64,000 nt of DNA from Allostella vacuolata. Lineage in GTDB: Bacteria; Pseudomonadota; Alphaproteobacteria; ATCC43930; Allostellaceae. Position numbers and translations under genes: made by a program. The stretch is taken from positions 2,011,001 to 2,075,000 of the forward strand of contig AP019702.1 in NCBI GenBank assembly GCA_006739055.1, given 5' to 3'. Every line of letters starts with the position of its first letter. Position 1 is the first letter of the stretch. Below, piece by piece: positions 7,486 through 15,769 of the stretch. Below the pieces are notes generated by a model. It made no database searches. It saw only the letters and a program-made list of their open reading frames with translations, and was not told the origin of the DNA.

Positions 7486-9639
7486 GTGAAATGGAATCTG
7501 TCCGACCGAGCCGGCGAAATCCGTTACCGCAGCCGCGGCGGGCTGGAGGTCGTGCGCCGGGCCCGGCCGATCGATGCCGAGCCGGCGCTCGCCCGGCTGG
7601 CGAGCGCGCTCGACGGCCGCCGCGGAGCCCTGTTCTCGTCCGGGGTCGAGTATCCCGGACGCTACAGCCGCTATGATTTCGGCTTCGTCGACCCGCCGCT
7701 GGCGATCGAGACGGTCGGCCGCGCCGTGCGCCTGACGGCGCTCAACCCTCGCGGGCGCCTGCTGCTGGATTTCGCGGCATCGGCCCTGCCGGACGGGCTG
7801 CTGGCGGTGTCGGAGCGGACGCCGGACCGGCTGGCCGGGCAGGTGCTGGGCGACGGCGCGGTCGCCTTCGAGGAGGAGCGGACCCGGCGGCCGAGCGTGT
7901 TCAGCGTGCTGCGCTGGCTGGTGGCGGCCTTCGGCAGCGATGCCGACGGCCATCTCGGCCTCTACGGCGCCTTCGGCTACGACCTCGTCTTCCAGCTCGA
8001 GGACATCGAGCGCCGCCGCGAGCGCGATGCCGACCAGCGCGACATCGTGCTCTACCTGCCGGACCGGCTGGTGCTGGTCGACCGCCGCACCGAGCGCGCG
8101 GTGGAGCTGGAATACGACTTCGCGCTCGCCGGGCGCTCGACCGTCGGCATCGACCGGCCACCGGTCGCCGCACCCTACCGCATCGAGCCGCACCAGCCCT
8201 CGGCCGACCACGAGCCCGGCGCCTATGCCGCGCTGGTTGAGCGGGCGCGGGCGCATTTCGCGCGCGGCGACCTGTTCGAGGCGGTGCCGGGCCAGCTCTT
8301 CCGCGAACCGTGTGCGGCGACCCCGGCCGAGGTTTTCGCCACCCTCTGCCGCAACAACCCCGCGCCTTATGCGGCGCTGATCAACCTCGGCGACGGGGAG
8401 TTCCTGGTCTCCGCCTCGCCCGAGATGTTCGTGCGCTGCGACGGGCGGCGGGTCGAGACCTGCCCGATCTCCGGCACCATCGCCCGCGGCCGCGACCCGA
8501 TCGGCGACGCCGAGCAGATCCGCCTGCTGCTCAACTCGGCCAAGGACGAGTACGAGCTCAACATGTGCACCGACGTCGACCGCAACGACAAGGCACGGGT
8601 CTGCGTCCCGGGCTCGGTCAAGGTGCTGGGGCGGCGGCAGATCGAACTCTATTCGAAGCTGATCCATACGGTGGACCATGTGGAGGGGGAATTGCGGCCG
8701 GGCTATGACGCGCTCGACGCCTTCCTCAGCCATGCCTGGGCGGTGACGGTGACGGGCGCGCCCAAGCTGTGGGCGATGCAGTTCTGCGAGGACCACGAGC
8801 GCACGCCGCGGCGCTGGTACGGTGGGGCGATCGGCTGCCTGACCTTCGACGGGGCGATGAACACCGGCCTCACCATCCGCACCATCCGCATGAAGGACGG
8901 GCTGGCGGAGATCCGGGTCGGCGCCACCCTGCTGTGGGACAGCGACCCCGCGGCCGAGGATGCCGAGTGCCGGATCAAGGCGGCCGCCCTGTTCCAGGCG
9001 ATCCGCCAGCCCGCCGCCGCCCCGGTCGTGGCGACGGAGGCAAGTCGGCCCGGCGCCGGCAAGCGCCTGCTGCTGGTCGACCATGACGACAGCTTCGTCC
9101 ACACCCTGGCCGATTTCTTCCGCCAGACCGGGGCCGAGGTGCAGGTGGTGCGCCACGGCCGGGCGCTGGCGGCGCTGGCGGAGCGCGCACCCGACCTGCT
9201 GGTGCTGTCGCCTGGTCCCGGGCGCCCGGCCGACTTCGCGATCGACCGCACGATCGACGCGGCATTGGCGGCCGGGGTGCCGATCTTCGGGGTGTGCCTC
9301 GGCCTCCAGGCCCTGGGCGAGCGCTTCGGCGGCCGCCTGGCGCAACTCGACACGCCCGCCCACGGCCGGCCGAGCCGGATCCGGCTGGACGGCGGGCGGC
9401 TGTTCGAGGGGCTGCCGGACGAGGTGACGATCGGCCGCTACCACTCGCTCTATGTCGATCCGGGTCGGGTGCCGGACGGCTTCCGCGTCACCGCCGTCTC
9501 CGCCGACGGGGTGCCGATGGCGCTGGAGCATGCGACGCTGCCGCTGGCCGGGGTGCAGTTCCACCCCGAATCGATCATGTCGCTGGGCGACCGGGCCGGC
9601 CACCGCATCGTCGCCAACGCGGTCGGGATGGCGCGATAG
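7486..9639 (+). CDS. trpE(G): Fused anthranilate synthase TrpE-TrpG
   Basis: This 717-aa fusion converts chorismate and glutamine to anthranilate, the first committed step of tryptophan synthesis. The chorismate-binding TrpE part covers about residues 1-510. The glutamine amidotransferase part starts near 525 (LLLVDHDDSFVHTL). The nucleophile is C604 in GVCLGLQALGE, and the His-Glu pair is H693/E695 in QFHPES. Translation starts at GTG with SD GGAGGAG at 7471-7477. Such fusions are typical of Azospirillum and Rhizobiales. It is controlled by the upstream Trp attenuator and is the only trp gene in the window. Confidence 0.95.
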   Translation: MKWNLSDRAGEIRYRSRGGLEVVRRARPIDAEPALARLASALDGRRGALFSSGVEYPGRYSRYDFGFVDPPLAIETVGRAVRLTALNPRGRLLLDFAASALPDGLLAVSERTPDRLAGQVLGDGAVAFEEERTRRPSVFSVLRWLVAAFGSDADGHLGLYGAFGYDLVFQLEDIERRRERDADQRDIVLYLPDRLVLVDRRTERAVELEYDFALAGRSTVGIDRPPVAAPYRIEPHQPSADHEPGAYAALVERARAHFARGDLFEAVPGQLFREPCAATPAEVFATLCRNNPAPYAALINLGDGEFLVSASPEMFVRCDGRRVETCPISGTIARGRDPIGDAEQIRLLLNSAKDEYELNMCTDVDRNDKARVCVPGSVKVLGRRQIELYSKLIHTVDHVEGELRPGYDALDAFLSHAWAVTVTGAPKLWAMQFCEDHERTPRRWYGGAIGCLTFDGAMNTGLTIRTIRMKDGLAEIRVGATLLWDSDPAAEDAECRIKAAALFQAIRQPAAAPVVATEASRPGAGKRLLLVDHDDSFVHTLADFFRQTGAEVQVVRHGRALAALAERAPDLLVLSPGPGRPADFAIDRTIDAALAAGVPIFGVCLGLQALGERFGGRLAQLDTPAHGRPSRIRLDGGRLFEGLPDEVTIGRYHSLYVDPGRVPDGFRVTAVSADGVPMALEHATLPLAGVQFHPESIMSLGDRAGHRIVANAVGMAR

Positions 9640-9650
9640 CGAGACGGCCG

Positions 9651-10457
9651 TCAGTGCCCCGGCAGGACCAGGATTTCGGTCTGCCGGGGCAGGGCGGCGC
9701 GGGTCAGCAGCACCTCCGGCTCCGGCGAGAAGCGGGCCGGGTAGCGGGGGGCGGCCTGGGCGAGGAACCGCTCCAGCACGTTCGAGACGATGAAGTGCAT
9801 GGGGACGACCAGCCGCGGCTTGATCTGGCCGATCACCGTCAGCACGTCCTCCTGGCTCATCGTCCACGACCCGTCGACCGGGGCCAGCAGCACGTCGATC
9901 GGCCCCAGCTCGCGCAGGTGGGTGTCGGTCAGGGTGTGGTGGATGTGGCTCAGATGGGCGATGCACAGATCGGCGGCGGAGAAGACGAAGATCGAGTTGC
10001 CGTTCTGCCGGGTGCCGGCGCTGCCGTAGTCCCGCACGTTGGTCGGCACGTTGAAGACGCGCAGGTCGCGCCACTGCACGTTGTGCACGGCCATGCCGCC
10101 GCCCGGGTCCCAGCCGCGCAGCACGTGGCGCACGCCGGGCGGGATGTCGTCGGTGAAGTGCGTGGAATGGGCGTTGTTCATGGTGACGATGTCCGGCACC
10201 AGCCCCGCCGGGCGGTTGTAGCCGTTGTAGTCGGTGATCGCCGTCGCCCCCTCCGGCGTCTCGATCAGGAAGCTGGCATGGCCGATGAAGGCGAGCCGGA
10301 CCTGATCCGGGCCGAGCGCTGCGGCCTGCAACGCGGCGAACTGCGGGCGGGGCGCGGTGCCGGCGATGACGCCGCAGCTGGCCCAGGCTGGGCCAGCGGT
10401 GGCCAGGACGGCCGTGGCCAGGCATGCGATCCGCGTGATCCATCGGTGCCAACGCAT
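9651..10457 (-). CDS. Secreted metallo-beta-lactamase-fold (UlaG-like) protein
   Basis: This is a 268-aa protein with a Sec signal (about residues 1-26, cleavage after AWA) and a metallo-beta-lactamase fold. The opening strand VRLAFIGHASFLIETPEG and the following TDYNGYNRPAGLVPDIVTM match UlaG-like hydrolases. The usual HxHxDH zinc motif is replaced by NAHSTHFTDD, keeping two His but not the Asp-His. Later metal or active-site candidates are HLSHIHH and VVPMHF. It is convergent with trpE(G) and divergent from the serine hydrolase. A periplasmic hydrolytic role is likely; the substrate is unknown. Confidence 0.75.
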   Translation of the reverse strand: MRWHRWITRIACLATAVLATAGPAWASCGVIAGTAPRPQFAALQAAALGPDQVRLAFIGHASFLIETPEGATAITDYNGYNRPAGLVPDIVTMNNAHSTHFTDDIPPGVRHVLRGWDPGGGMAVHNVQWRDLRVFNVPTNVRDYGSAGTRQNGNSIFVFSAADLCIAHLSHIHHTLTDTHLRELGPIDVLLAPVDGSWTMSQEDVLTVIGQIKPRLVVPMHFIVSNVLERFLAQAAPRYPARFSPEPEVLLTRAALPRQTEILVLPGH

Positions 10458-10550
10458 CGTCCACCTCCTTTGCGAAAACCTCGTCGGTCACTTTCCTGCG
10501 CTTGGCGTTCCATGCGACTTTCGGGCCGCAATCGATCCAGAGGAAGCCCC

Positions 10551-11669
10551 ATGACCATGCTTGCCGAATACGAACCGCCCGCCTCGGGGGATTGGGCGCG
10601 CATCGCGCCGGCCGATGCCGGCTTCGATCCGGCAGCCCTGGCCGACGCGGTCGCCTTCGCCGAGGCCAACGAAACGCCATGGGAGCGGGATCTGGCGCTC
10701 CAGATCGGCAAGGGCCATTTCGAGCCGCCGCCGTGGAACGAGATCATCGGCCCGACCAGGCCGCGCGGCGGCCCGTCGGGGCTGGTCCTGCGCGGCGGGC
10801 GGATCGCCGCCGCCTGGGGCGATCCGGCCCGGGTCGACATGACCTTCAGCGCCAGCAAGAGCTACCTGTCCCTGTGCGCGGGCCTGGCCTTCGACGCCGG
10901 CCTGCTGCCGGACCCGACCCGGCCGGTGCGCGAGCTGGTGGACGATGGCGGCTTCGATCCGCCGCACAATGCCGCCGTCACCTGGGAGCACCTGCTCCAG
11001 CTGACCAGCGAGTGGGAAGGGGAGATGTGGAGCAAGCCCGACCTGGTCGACCGCAACCGCGACCTGGCGAGCGAGGGGCAGAACGCCCGCAAGGGCGAGG
11101 CGCGGCCGCTCCAGGCGCCGGGGACCCACTGGGAATACAACGACGTCCGCGTCAACCGCCTGGCGCTTGCCCTGCTGCGCCTGTGGCGGCGCGGCCTGCC
11201 CGACCTGATCAACGAGAAGATCATGGGCCCGATCGGCGCATCCGACAGCTGGGAATGGCACGGCTACCGCAACTCCTGGGTCGACATCGACGGCAAGCAG
11301 ATCCAGTCCGTCTCCGGCGGCGGCCATTGGGGCGGCGGGCTCTTCATCAACTCCTTCGACCATGCCCGGGTCGGGCTGCTGATGCAGCGCGGCGGGCGCT
11401 GGGGCGGCCGCCAGCTGATTTCGCCCGAATGGGTGCGCCGCTCGCTCACCCCCTGCGGCCTGAAGCCGGTCTATGGCTACATGTGGTGGCTCAACACCGA
11501 CCGGGGCATGTATCCGAGCGCGCCCGCGACCGGCTTCGCCGCGGTCGGCGCCGGCAGCAACGTGGTCTGGGTCGACCCGGCGAGCGACGTCGTGGTGGTC
11601 ACCCGCTGGATCGCCAAGGAGGCGGTGGACGGCCTCTTCGGCCGCGTCCATGCCGCGCTGCGCGGCTGA
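10551..11669 (+). CDS. Class C beta-lactamase-family serine hydrolase
   Basis: This is a 372-aa member of the beta-lactamase/transpeptidase-like family that includes esterases and D-amino-acid hydrolases. The nucleophile motif SxxK is S-A-S-K in MTFSASKSYLSL (about residue 103). The second motif is probably Tyr-Asn in WEYNDVRVN, and a GGGHWGGGLFIN segment follows. No signal peptide is visible, so it is likely cytoplasmic, which argues against a penicillinase. The ATG at 10551 follows an AGAGGAAG site. The stop is one base from the ATG of the enolase-superfamily gene, so both probably act in one pathway. Confidence 0.8.
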   Translation: MTMLAEYEPPASGDWARIAPADAGFDPAALADAVAFAEANETPWERDLALQIGKGHFEPPPWNEIIGPTRPRGGPSGLVLRGGRIAAAWGDPARVDMTFSASKSYLSLCAGLAFDAGLLPDPTRPVRELVDDGGFDPPHNAAVTWEHLLQLTSEWEGEMWSKPDLVDRNRDLASEGQNARKGEARPLQAPGTHWEYNDVRVNRLALALLRLWRRGLPDLINEKIMGPIGASDSWEWHGYRNSWVDIDGKQIQSVSGGGHWGGGLFINSFDHARVGLLMQRGGRWGGRQLISPEWVRRSLTPCGLKPVYGYMWWLNTDRGMYPSAPATGFAAVGAGSNVVWVDPASDVVVVTRWIAKEAVDGLFGRVHAALRG

Positions 11670-11670
11670 C

Positions 11671-12807
11671 ATGGCGAAGCTCGGCCCGATCGTCCTGACG
11701 CGGATCGAGGCGGCGGCCTATCGCGTGCCGGCGGACCCGCCGGTGCGCACCGCCTTCGGGGTGATGCACGACCGTCCCTGCGTCCTGGTCCGGGTCGAGG
11801 ACGATGCCGGCCACCATGGCTGGGGCGAGGTCTTCTGCAACTGGCCGCCGCCGGGGGCCGAGCATCGCGCCCGGCTGGTGGCCGAGGTGCTGGCCCCGCT
11901 GGCGCAGGGACGCGCCTGGGACCATCCGTCGGCGGTCGGCGAGTGGCTGGAACGGCGCACCCGGGTCCTGGTGCTGCAATGCGACGAGCCGGGGCCGTTT
12001 GCCCAGGCCATCGCCGGCATCGACGGCGCGGTCTGGGACCTGGCGGCCCGGCGCGCCGGATTGCCGCTCGCCGCGGCACTCGGCGGGGCGGTACGTCCCG
12101 TGCCGGCCTATGCCAGCGGCATCAACCCGGACCGGCCGGAGCGGATGGCGGCGGCCAAGCGGGCGGAGGGCTATGCCGGCTTCAAGCTGAAGATCGGCTT
12201 CGGCCGCGACCGCGACCTCGCCAACCTGGCGGCGATGCGGGCCGAGCTGGGGCCGGACGCGCGCCTGATGGCGGATGCCAACCAGGCCTGGTCGCTCGAC
12301 GAGGCGACGGACATGGCCGCGGCCATGGCGCCCTTCGGCCTCTACTGGCTGGAGGAGCCGGTGATGGCCGACACCGCGCTTGCCGACTGGCAGCGCCTGG
12401 CCCGGGCGGCACCGATGCGGCTCGCGGCCGGCGAGAATATGCGCAGCCGCGCGGAGTTCGCGGCCGCCGTCGCCAGCGGCGCGTTCGGCGTGGTCCAGCC
12501 CGATGCCATCAAGTGGGGCGGGGTCAGCGGCTGCACGGAGGTCGGCCGGGCGATCGTCGCGGCCGGCCTCGACTACTGTCCGCATTTTTTATCGGGGGGC
12601 ATCGGGCTCTTGGCGTCGGCCCATATCCTGGCCGCCGTGGGCGGTCCGGGCATGCTCGAGGTGGATGCGAACGAAAACCCGTTGCGCACGCTGTTCGCTC
12701 GGCCTTTCCCGGTTCTGCGCGACGGCGCCTTCGTCCTGACCGACGCGCCCGGGATCGGCGTCGAGCCCGACCTGGCGGCCCTCGAACGCTCGCGGCAGAG
12801 CCTGTGA
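11671..12807 (+). CDS. Mandelate racemase/muconate-lactonizing-type enolase superfamily enzyme
   Basis: This 378-aa enzyme has an N-terminal capping domain and a TIM barrel. Visible active-site elements are the KxK pair K172 and K174 in GFKLKIG, metal ligands D202 (ADANQ), E228/E229 (LEEP) and E255 (GEN), and a late His at 305 in CPHF. The KxK base points to the mandelate racemase subgroup, which abstracts the alpha proton of a carboxylate in racemisation or dehydration. The ATG is one base after the serine hydrolase stop. The substrate is not identifiable; an ester, lactone or amide opened by the hydrolase and then processed here is a reasonable guess. Confidence 0.85.
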   Translation: MAKLGPIVLTRIEAAAYRVPADPPVRTAFGVMHDRPCVLVRVEDDAGHHGWGEVFCNWPPPGAEHRARLVAEVLAPLAQGRAWDHPSAVGEWLERRTRVLVLQCDEPGPFAQAIAGIDGAVWDLAARRAGLPLAAALGGAVRPVPAYASGINPDRPERMAAAKRAEGYAGFKLKIGFGRDRDLANLAAMRAELGPDARLMADANQAWSLDEATDMAAAMAPFGLYWLEEPVMADTALADWQRLARAAPMRLAAGENMRSRAEFAAAVASGAFGVVQPDAIKWGGVSGCTEVGRAIVAAGLDYCPHFLSGGIGLLASAHILAAVGGPGMLEVDANENPLRTLFARPFPVLRDGAFVLTDAPGIGVEPDLAALERSRQSL

Positions 12808-12831
12808 CGACCGGTCGCGGAGCTTGATCGC

Positions 12832-12886
12832 TCTCCGGGACGTTCCCAAGTGACGGCGCCCGTTCCGCCCGTCACCGTCCCGGAGG
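12832..12886 (+). promoter_or_regulatory. Nested hairpin covering the Shine-Dalgarno site
   Basis: The leader of the next small gene folds into an outer stem CTCCGGGACG (12833-12842) with CGTCCCGGAG (12876-12885), perfect over 10 bp plus a U-G pair at the base. Stacked inside it is GTGACGG (12850-12856) with CCGTCAC (12869-12875), perfect over 7 bp with a 12-base loop. Seven bases bulge on the 5' side. The SD GGAGG (12882-12886) lies in the outer right arm and would be hidden when folded. There is no T-run, so it is not an intrinsic terminator. Confidence 0.65.
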
Positions 12887-12897
12887 AAATACCAGCG

Positions 12898-13107
12898 ATG
12901 CACAACGACGAATTCATCGGCCAGGAGGTGGAGACGGTCTCCGTGTTCCCGACCCGGTGGCGGATCGCCGACGTCTATGAGGGCCGCGACGGCATCCTCT
13001 ATGCGCGCCTCAGCCGGCGCGGCGAGGAATCCTCGCTGAAGACCCTGGCCCTGAAGACGGTGATGGATCGCCGCCGCTACAGCTGGGGCGGCAGCAAGTC
13101 GGGCTGA
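12898..13107 (+). CDS. Small conserved-looking hypothetical protein
   Basis: This 69-aa soluble protein has a charged, beta-rich sequence with no signal or membrane segment. The ATG at 12898 has a good SD (GGAGGAAA). I do not recognise a family. The pattern (FIGQEV..VSVFPTRWRIADVYEGRDGILYARLSRRGEE) suggests a small barrel-like fold. It follows the enolase-superfamily gene by about 90 bases on the same strand, but the hairpin in between suggests independent translational control. Confidence 0.6.
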   Translation: MHNDEFIGQEVETVSVFPTRWRIADVYEGRDGILYARLSRRGEESSLKTLALKTVMDRRRYSWGGSKSG

Positions 13108-13188
13108 CGGGGGAGGGAGCCTATTCCCCTCGGCCCGGCGGCTCTGATAGCGTTACCGCCCGTCGCCACCCGACGGGATCCCTCCTCG

Positions 13189-14118
13189 ATGTCCAATCTG
13201 TCCAACCAGCGCGTCGCCTATTTCAACGGCAAGATCGTCCCGGAATCGGAGGTCCGCGTGTCGTTCCGCGACCGCGGGTTCAAGTATGGCGACGCCGTCT
13301 TCGACATGACGCGGACCTTCGGCAAGCAGGTCTTCAAGCTGAAGGAGCATATCGACCGCTTCTACAGCTCGCTGCGCTACGTCCGCATCGACCCCGGCAT
13401 GAGCCCGCTCGAGATGACGCGCCTGTCCGAGGAGGTGCTGGAGCGCAACATGCACCTGCTGGGCGGCGACGACGACTACTGGCTCGGCCAGCGCGTGTCG
13501 CGCGGGGTCGACGCCGCGCCGGGCGAGACGAAGGAGCGCGACGGGGCGACCGTCATCATCGAATGCACGCCCCTGCCGCTGAAGAGCCGGGCGCGCTTCT
13601 ATCGCGACGGCATCGACGTGGTGGTGCCGCCGACCCGCCGCACCCCGCCCGAATCCCTCAGCCCGCGGGCCAAGACGCACAACTACCTCAACATGATCAT
13701 CGGCGAGCTGGAGGCCAAGTCCGACGACCCGGACGTCTGGGCCGTCCTGCTCGACACCTCGGGCAACCTGGCCGAGGGCATCGGCAGCAACATCTTCGTC
13801 GTCAAGGATGGGGTCATCCGCACCCCGCGGGCCAAGTTCGTGCTGCCCGGCATCAGCCGCCAGACGGCGATCGACCTCGCCCATGCCGAGGGCTTCCGGC
13901 TGGAGGAGACGGACATCGACCTGTTCGATGCCTATGTCGCCGACGAGATCTTCCTGACCTCCACCAGCCTGTGCATCTGCCCGGTGCGCTCCATCAACGG
14001 CGCGGTGGTCGCCGACGGGGCGGTGCCGGGGCCTGTCACCAAGCGCCTGCTCGACGCCTATGTCCGGTTCGTCGACTTCGACTTCGTGGCCCAGTACCTG
14101 CGCCGGCTGGAGGCCTGA
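13189..14118 (+). CDS. Class IV aminotransferase (branched-chain/D-amino-acid type)
   Basis: This is a fold-type IV PLP enzyme, 309 aa, of the IlvE/DAAT/aminodeoxychorismate-lyase family. The PLP lysine is K162 in SPRAKTHNYLN. The GNLAEGIGSNIFVVKDG and LPGISRQTAIDLA segments bind the cofactor phosphate, and the conserved Glu in LEETDI follows. The N-terminal YFNGKIVPESEVRVSFRDRGFKYGDAVFD is typical of BCAT-like enzymes. The upstream region lacks an SD and holds a small hairpin (13159-13177). The 3' end overlaps the convergent DUF1194 gene by 83 bases. Substrate specificity cannot be settled from the sequence. Confidence 0.85.
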   Translation: MSNLSNQRVAYFNGKIVPESEVRVSFRDRGFKYGDAVFDMTRTFGKQVFKLKEHIDRFYSSLRYVRIDPGMSPLEMTRLSEEVLERNMHLLGGDDDYWLGQRVSRGVDAAPGETKERDGATVIIECTPLPLKSRARFYRDGIDVVVPPTRRTPPESLSPRAKTHNYLNMIIGELEAKSDDPDVWAVLLDTSGNLAEGIGSNIFVVKDGVIRTPRAKFVLPGISRQTAIDLAHAEGFRLEETDIDLFDAYVADEIFLTSTSLCICPVRSINGAVVADGAVPGPVTKRLLDAYVRFVDFDFVAQYLRRLEA

Positions 14119-14863
14119 GCCGCGGCTGCTCGGCCGGGAATCGGGCCAGCGAGGGACCTGCGGGAGCCTCGACGATCTCCCGCAGGAGCTTCTTCAGGAT
14201 CGCCTCGGGGAAGCTGTCGAACGAGTCGGTGGCGATGGCGAAGGCGCCGCTGCCGCCGATGACGTTGTCCTCGTAGTAGATGTCGAGCGCCGGGATCTCG
14301 GTCGTGATGGCAAGCCCGTTGACGGTGATCCCGGCCTCGACGGCGGCGTCCCGGGCGGCCGACGGCGGGCGGCCCATGTTGTTGAGCCCGTCGCCCGACA
14401 CGTCGATCACCCGCCGGGTGGCGTCGATCCGGCGGTCGCGCAGCAGCCGGGCGGAGAAGTCGATCGCGCCGCTGATCGACGTGCTCCCGGACGGGACCTC
14501 GCGCGGAGCCGCCTCGATCGCCGCGGCCAGGCGCCCGGCCGCCTCCGGGCCGTCCAGGACGGTCCAGGGCACCACCTGGCGCTGGTCGTGCAGGTTGGAC
14601 CATTGCACCAGGGTGACCGCGATCCGGCCGCGCGAGCCGGTGCGGGCGGCCTGGATCACCCGCGGATTGCGGAAGGCGTCGGCATAGCCGCGCATCTGCA
14701 GGCGGAACTCGCGCGCGTCGACGCTGCTCGACCCGTCCACCGCCAGCACCAGGGCCAGGTCGACCGGGGGCGGCGCCGGGCCGGGGGCCTGGGCGCGGGC
14801 CCCGGCCCAACCGACGATGGCGGCGGCGAGCAGGATCGCTGCGGCTTTCAGCATCCGTTGCAT
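14036..14863 (-). CDS. Secreted DUF1194 (von Willebrand A-like) protein
   Basis: This is a 275-aa protein from ATG 14863, chosen because it gives a clean Sec signal peptide (about residues 1-25, ending AGARAQA). The body is a DUF1194/VWA-like domain with the MIDAS motif DGSSS near residue 40 and a later SGSTSISGAIDFSA segment. DUF1194 proteins are common in alphaproteobacteria and have no assigned function; a metal-dependent protein-binding role in the periplasm is likely. The last 27 or so residues are Arg-rich and lie antisense to the aminotransferase 3' end. That tail is probably a stop-codon overrun and not a conserved domain. Confidence 0.8.
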   Translation of the reverse strand: MQRMLKAAAILLAAAIVGWAGARAQAPGPAPPPVDLALVLAVDGSSSVDAREFRLQMRGYADAFRNPRVIQAARTGSRGRIAVTLVQWSNLHDQRQVVPWTVLDGPEAAGRLAAAIEAAPREVPSGSTSISGAIDFSARLLRDRRIDATRRVIDVSGDGLNNMGRPPSAARDAAVEAGITVNGLAITTEIPALDIYYEDNVIGGSGAFAIATDSFDSFPEAILKKLLREIVEAPAGPSLARFPAEQPRLRPPAGAGTGPRSRSRRTGHRRRAGAW

Positions 14864-15030
14864 CACGGGCGGCAGGATGCCTCGTCGCGGCCGACACCGC
14901 CAGCATCTCCGCCGGTGAGTGTCTCCACGGGGCGGCGCCGCCATCTGCATCTTGTCGCCGATCGCCGGGCTTGCCACTCTGGCGCCGCTTGCGATCTTGG
15001 CATCGAGCAACGCAGGTGGAGGGTTGGCCG

Positions 15031-15747
15031 ATGGACAGGCAGGTTGGCACGGCGACCCTGACGCGGTGGCGGATCGGGCTGGCGGCCCGGATCCGCGCCT
15101 ATTTCCTGGCCGGCGTCCTGGTCACCGCACCCATCGGCATCACCATCTATCTCGCCTGGCTCGTCATCGATTATGTCGACGACATCGTCGGCGCGCTGCT
15201 GCCGGCGCGCTACAATCCCGAGACCTACCTGCCGTTCTCGATCCCCGGCCTCGGCCTGGTGATCGCCTTCGCGCTGGTGACCCTGATCGGCGCCTTCGCG
15301 GCCGGCTATGTCGGGGCGCTGCTGCTGCGCCTCAGCGAGGCGATCTTCGCCCGCACGCCGTTCCTGCGCGGCGTCTACGGCGCGATCAAGCAGCTGATGG
15401 AGACGATGCTGGCGCAGAAGTCCAACGCCTTCCGCGAGGTGGTGCTGGTGGAGTTCCCGCGCCCGGAGATGTGGAGCATCGGCTTCGTCACCGGCGCCCG
15501 GCTGGAGGCGGTGCAGCACACGCCCTCGGGCGAACTGGTCGGCGTGTTCGTGCCGACCACCCCCATGCCGACCTCCGGCTACCTCGTCTATGTCCCGGAC
15601 CGCCAGATCGTCCGCCTCGACATGTCGGTCGAGGACGGGCTGAAGGTGGTCCTGTCCGGCGGCATCGTCGTGCCGCCGGAGCGCCATCCGGCGGCGGAGC
15701 TGTCGGTCGAGCCGGCCGACCGTCAGGCTGATCGGCCGTCAGCCTGA
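15031..15747 (+). CDS. DUF502 inner-membrane protein
   Basis: This is a 238-aa DUF502 protein with two transmembrane segments: about residues 20-43 (YFLAGVLVTAPIGITIYLAWLVI) and 70-95 (LGLVIAFALVTLIGAFAAGYVGALL). A conserved soluble domain follows (RTPFLRGVYGAIKQLMETML, then VVLVEFPRPEMWSIGFVTG). The family is widespread next to recG or mfd in alphaproteobacteria, and its function is unknown. I chose ATG 15031, which has an AGGTGGAGGG ribosome site, over the upstream ATG at 14971. The 3' end is made of short tandem repeats, and it is convergent with recG with a 7-base gap. Confidence 0.85.
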   Translation: MDRQVGTATLTRWRIGLAARIRAYFLAGVLVTAPIGITIYLAWLVIDYVDDIVGALLPARYNPETYLPFSIPGLGLVIAFALVTLIGAFAAGYVGALLLRLSEAIFARTPFLRGVYGAIKQLMETMLAQKSNAFREVVLVEFPRPEMWSIGFVTGARLEAVQHTPSGELVGVFVPTTPMPTSGYLVYVPDRQIVRLDMSVEDGLKVVLSGGIVVPPERHPAAELSVEPADRQADRPSA

Positions 15748-15769
15748 GCGGCCATCAGCCCGACCGGAC
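15706..15769. repeat. 16-bp imperfect tandem repeats across the DUF502 stop codon
   Basis: Three consecutive 16-base units start at 15722 (GTCAGGCTGATCGGCC), 15738 (GTCAGCCTGAGCGGCC) and 15754 (ATCAGCCCGACCGGAC), with a more diverged copy at 15706-15721. The array contains the TGA of the DUF502 gene (15745-15747) and runs into the last codons of recG on the other strand. Confidence 0.65.

Noticed and set aside
7478-7489. Mini-frame ATG-CAG-GCG-TGA overlapping the trpE(G) start
   Set aside because: It abuts the SD with no spacing and would make only three residues; likely chance.
9294-11669. A 791-residue open frame from within trpE(G) to the serine hydrolase
   Set aside because: Only the part from ATG 10551 has homology and an SD; the rest is out of frame with trpE(G) or antisense to the MBL gene.
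13159-13177. 7-bp hairpin just before the class IV aminotransferase
   Set aside because: It is short, GC-rich and does not cover an SD; it has no terminator features. Too weak to call as regulatory.
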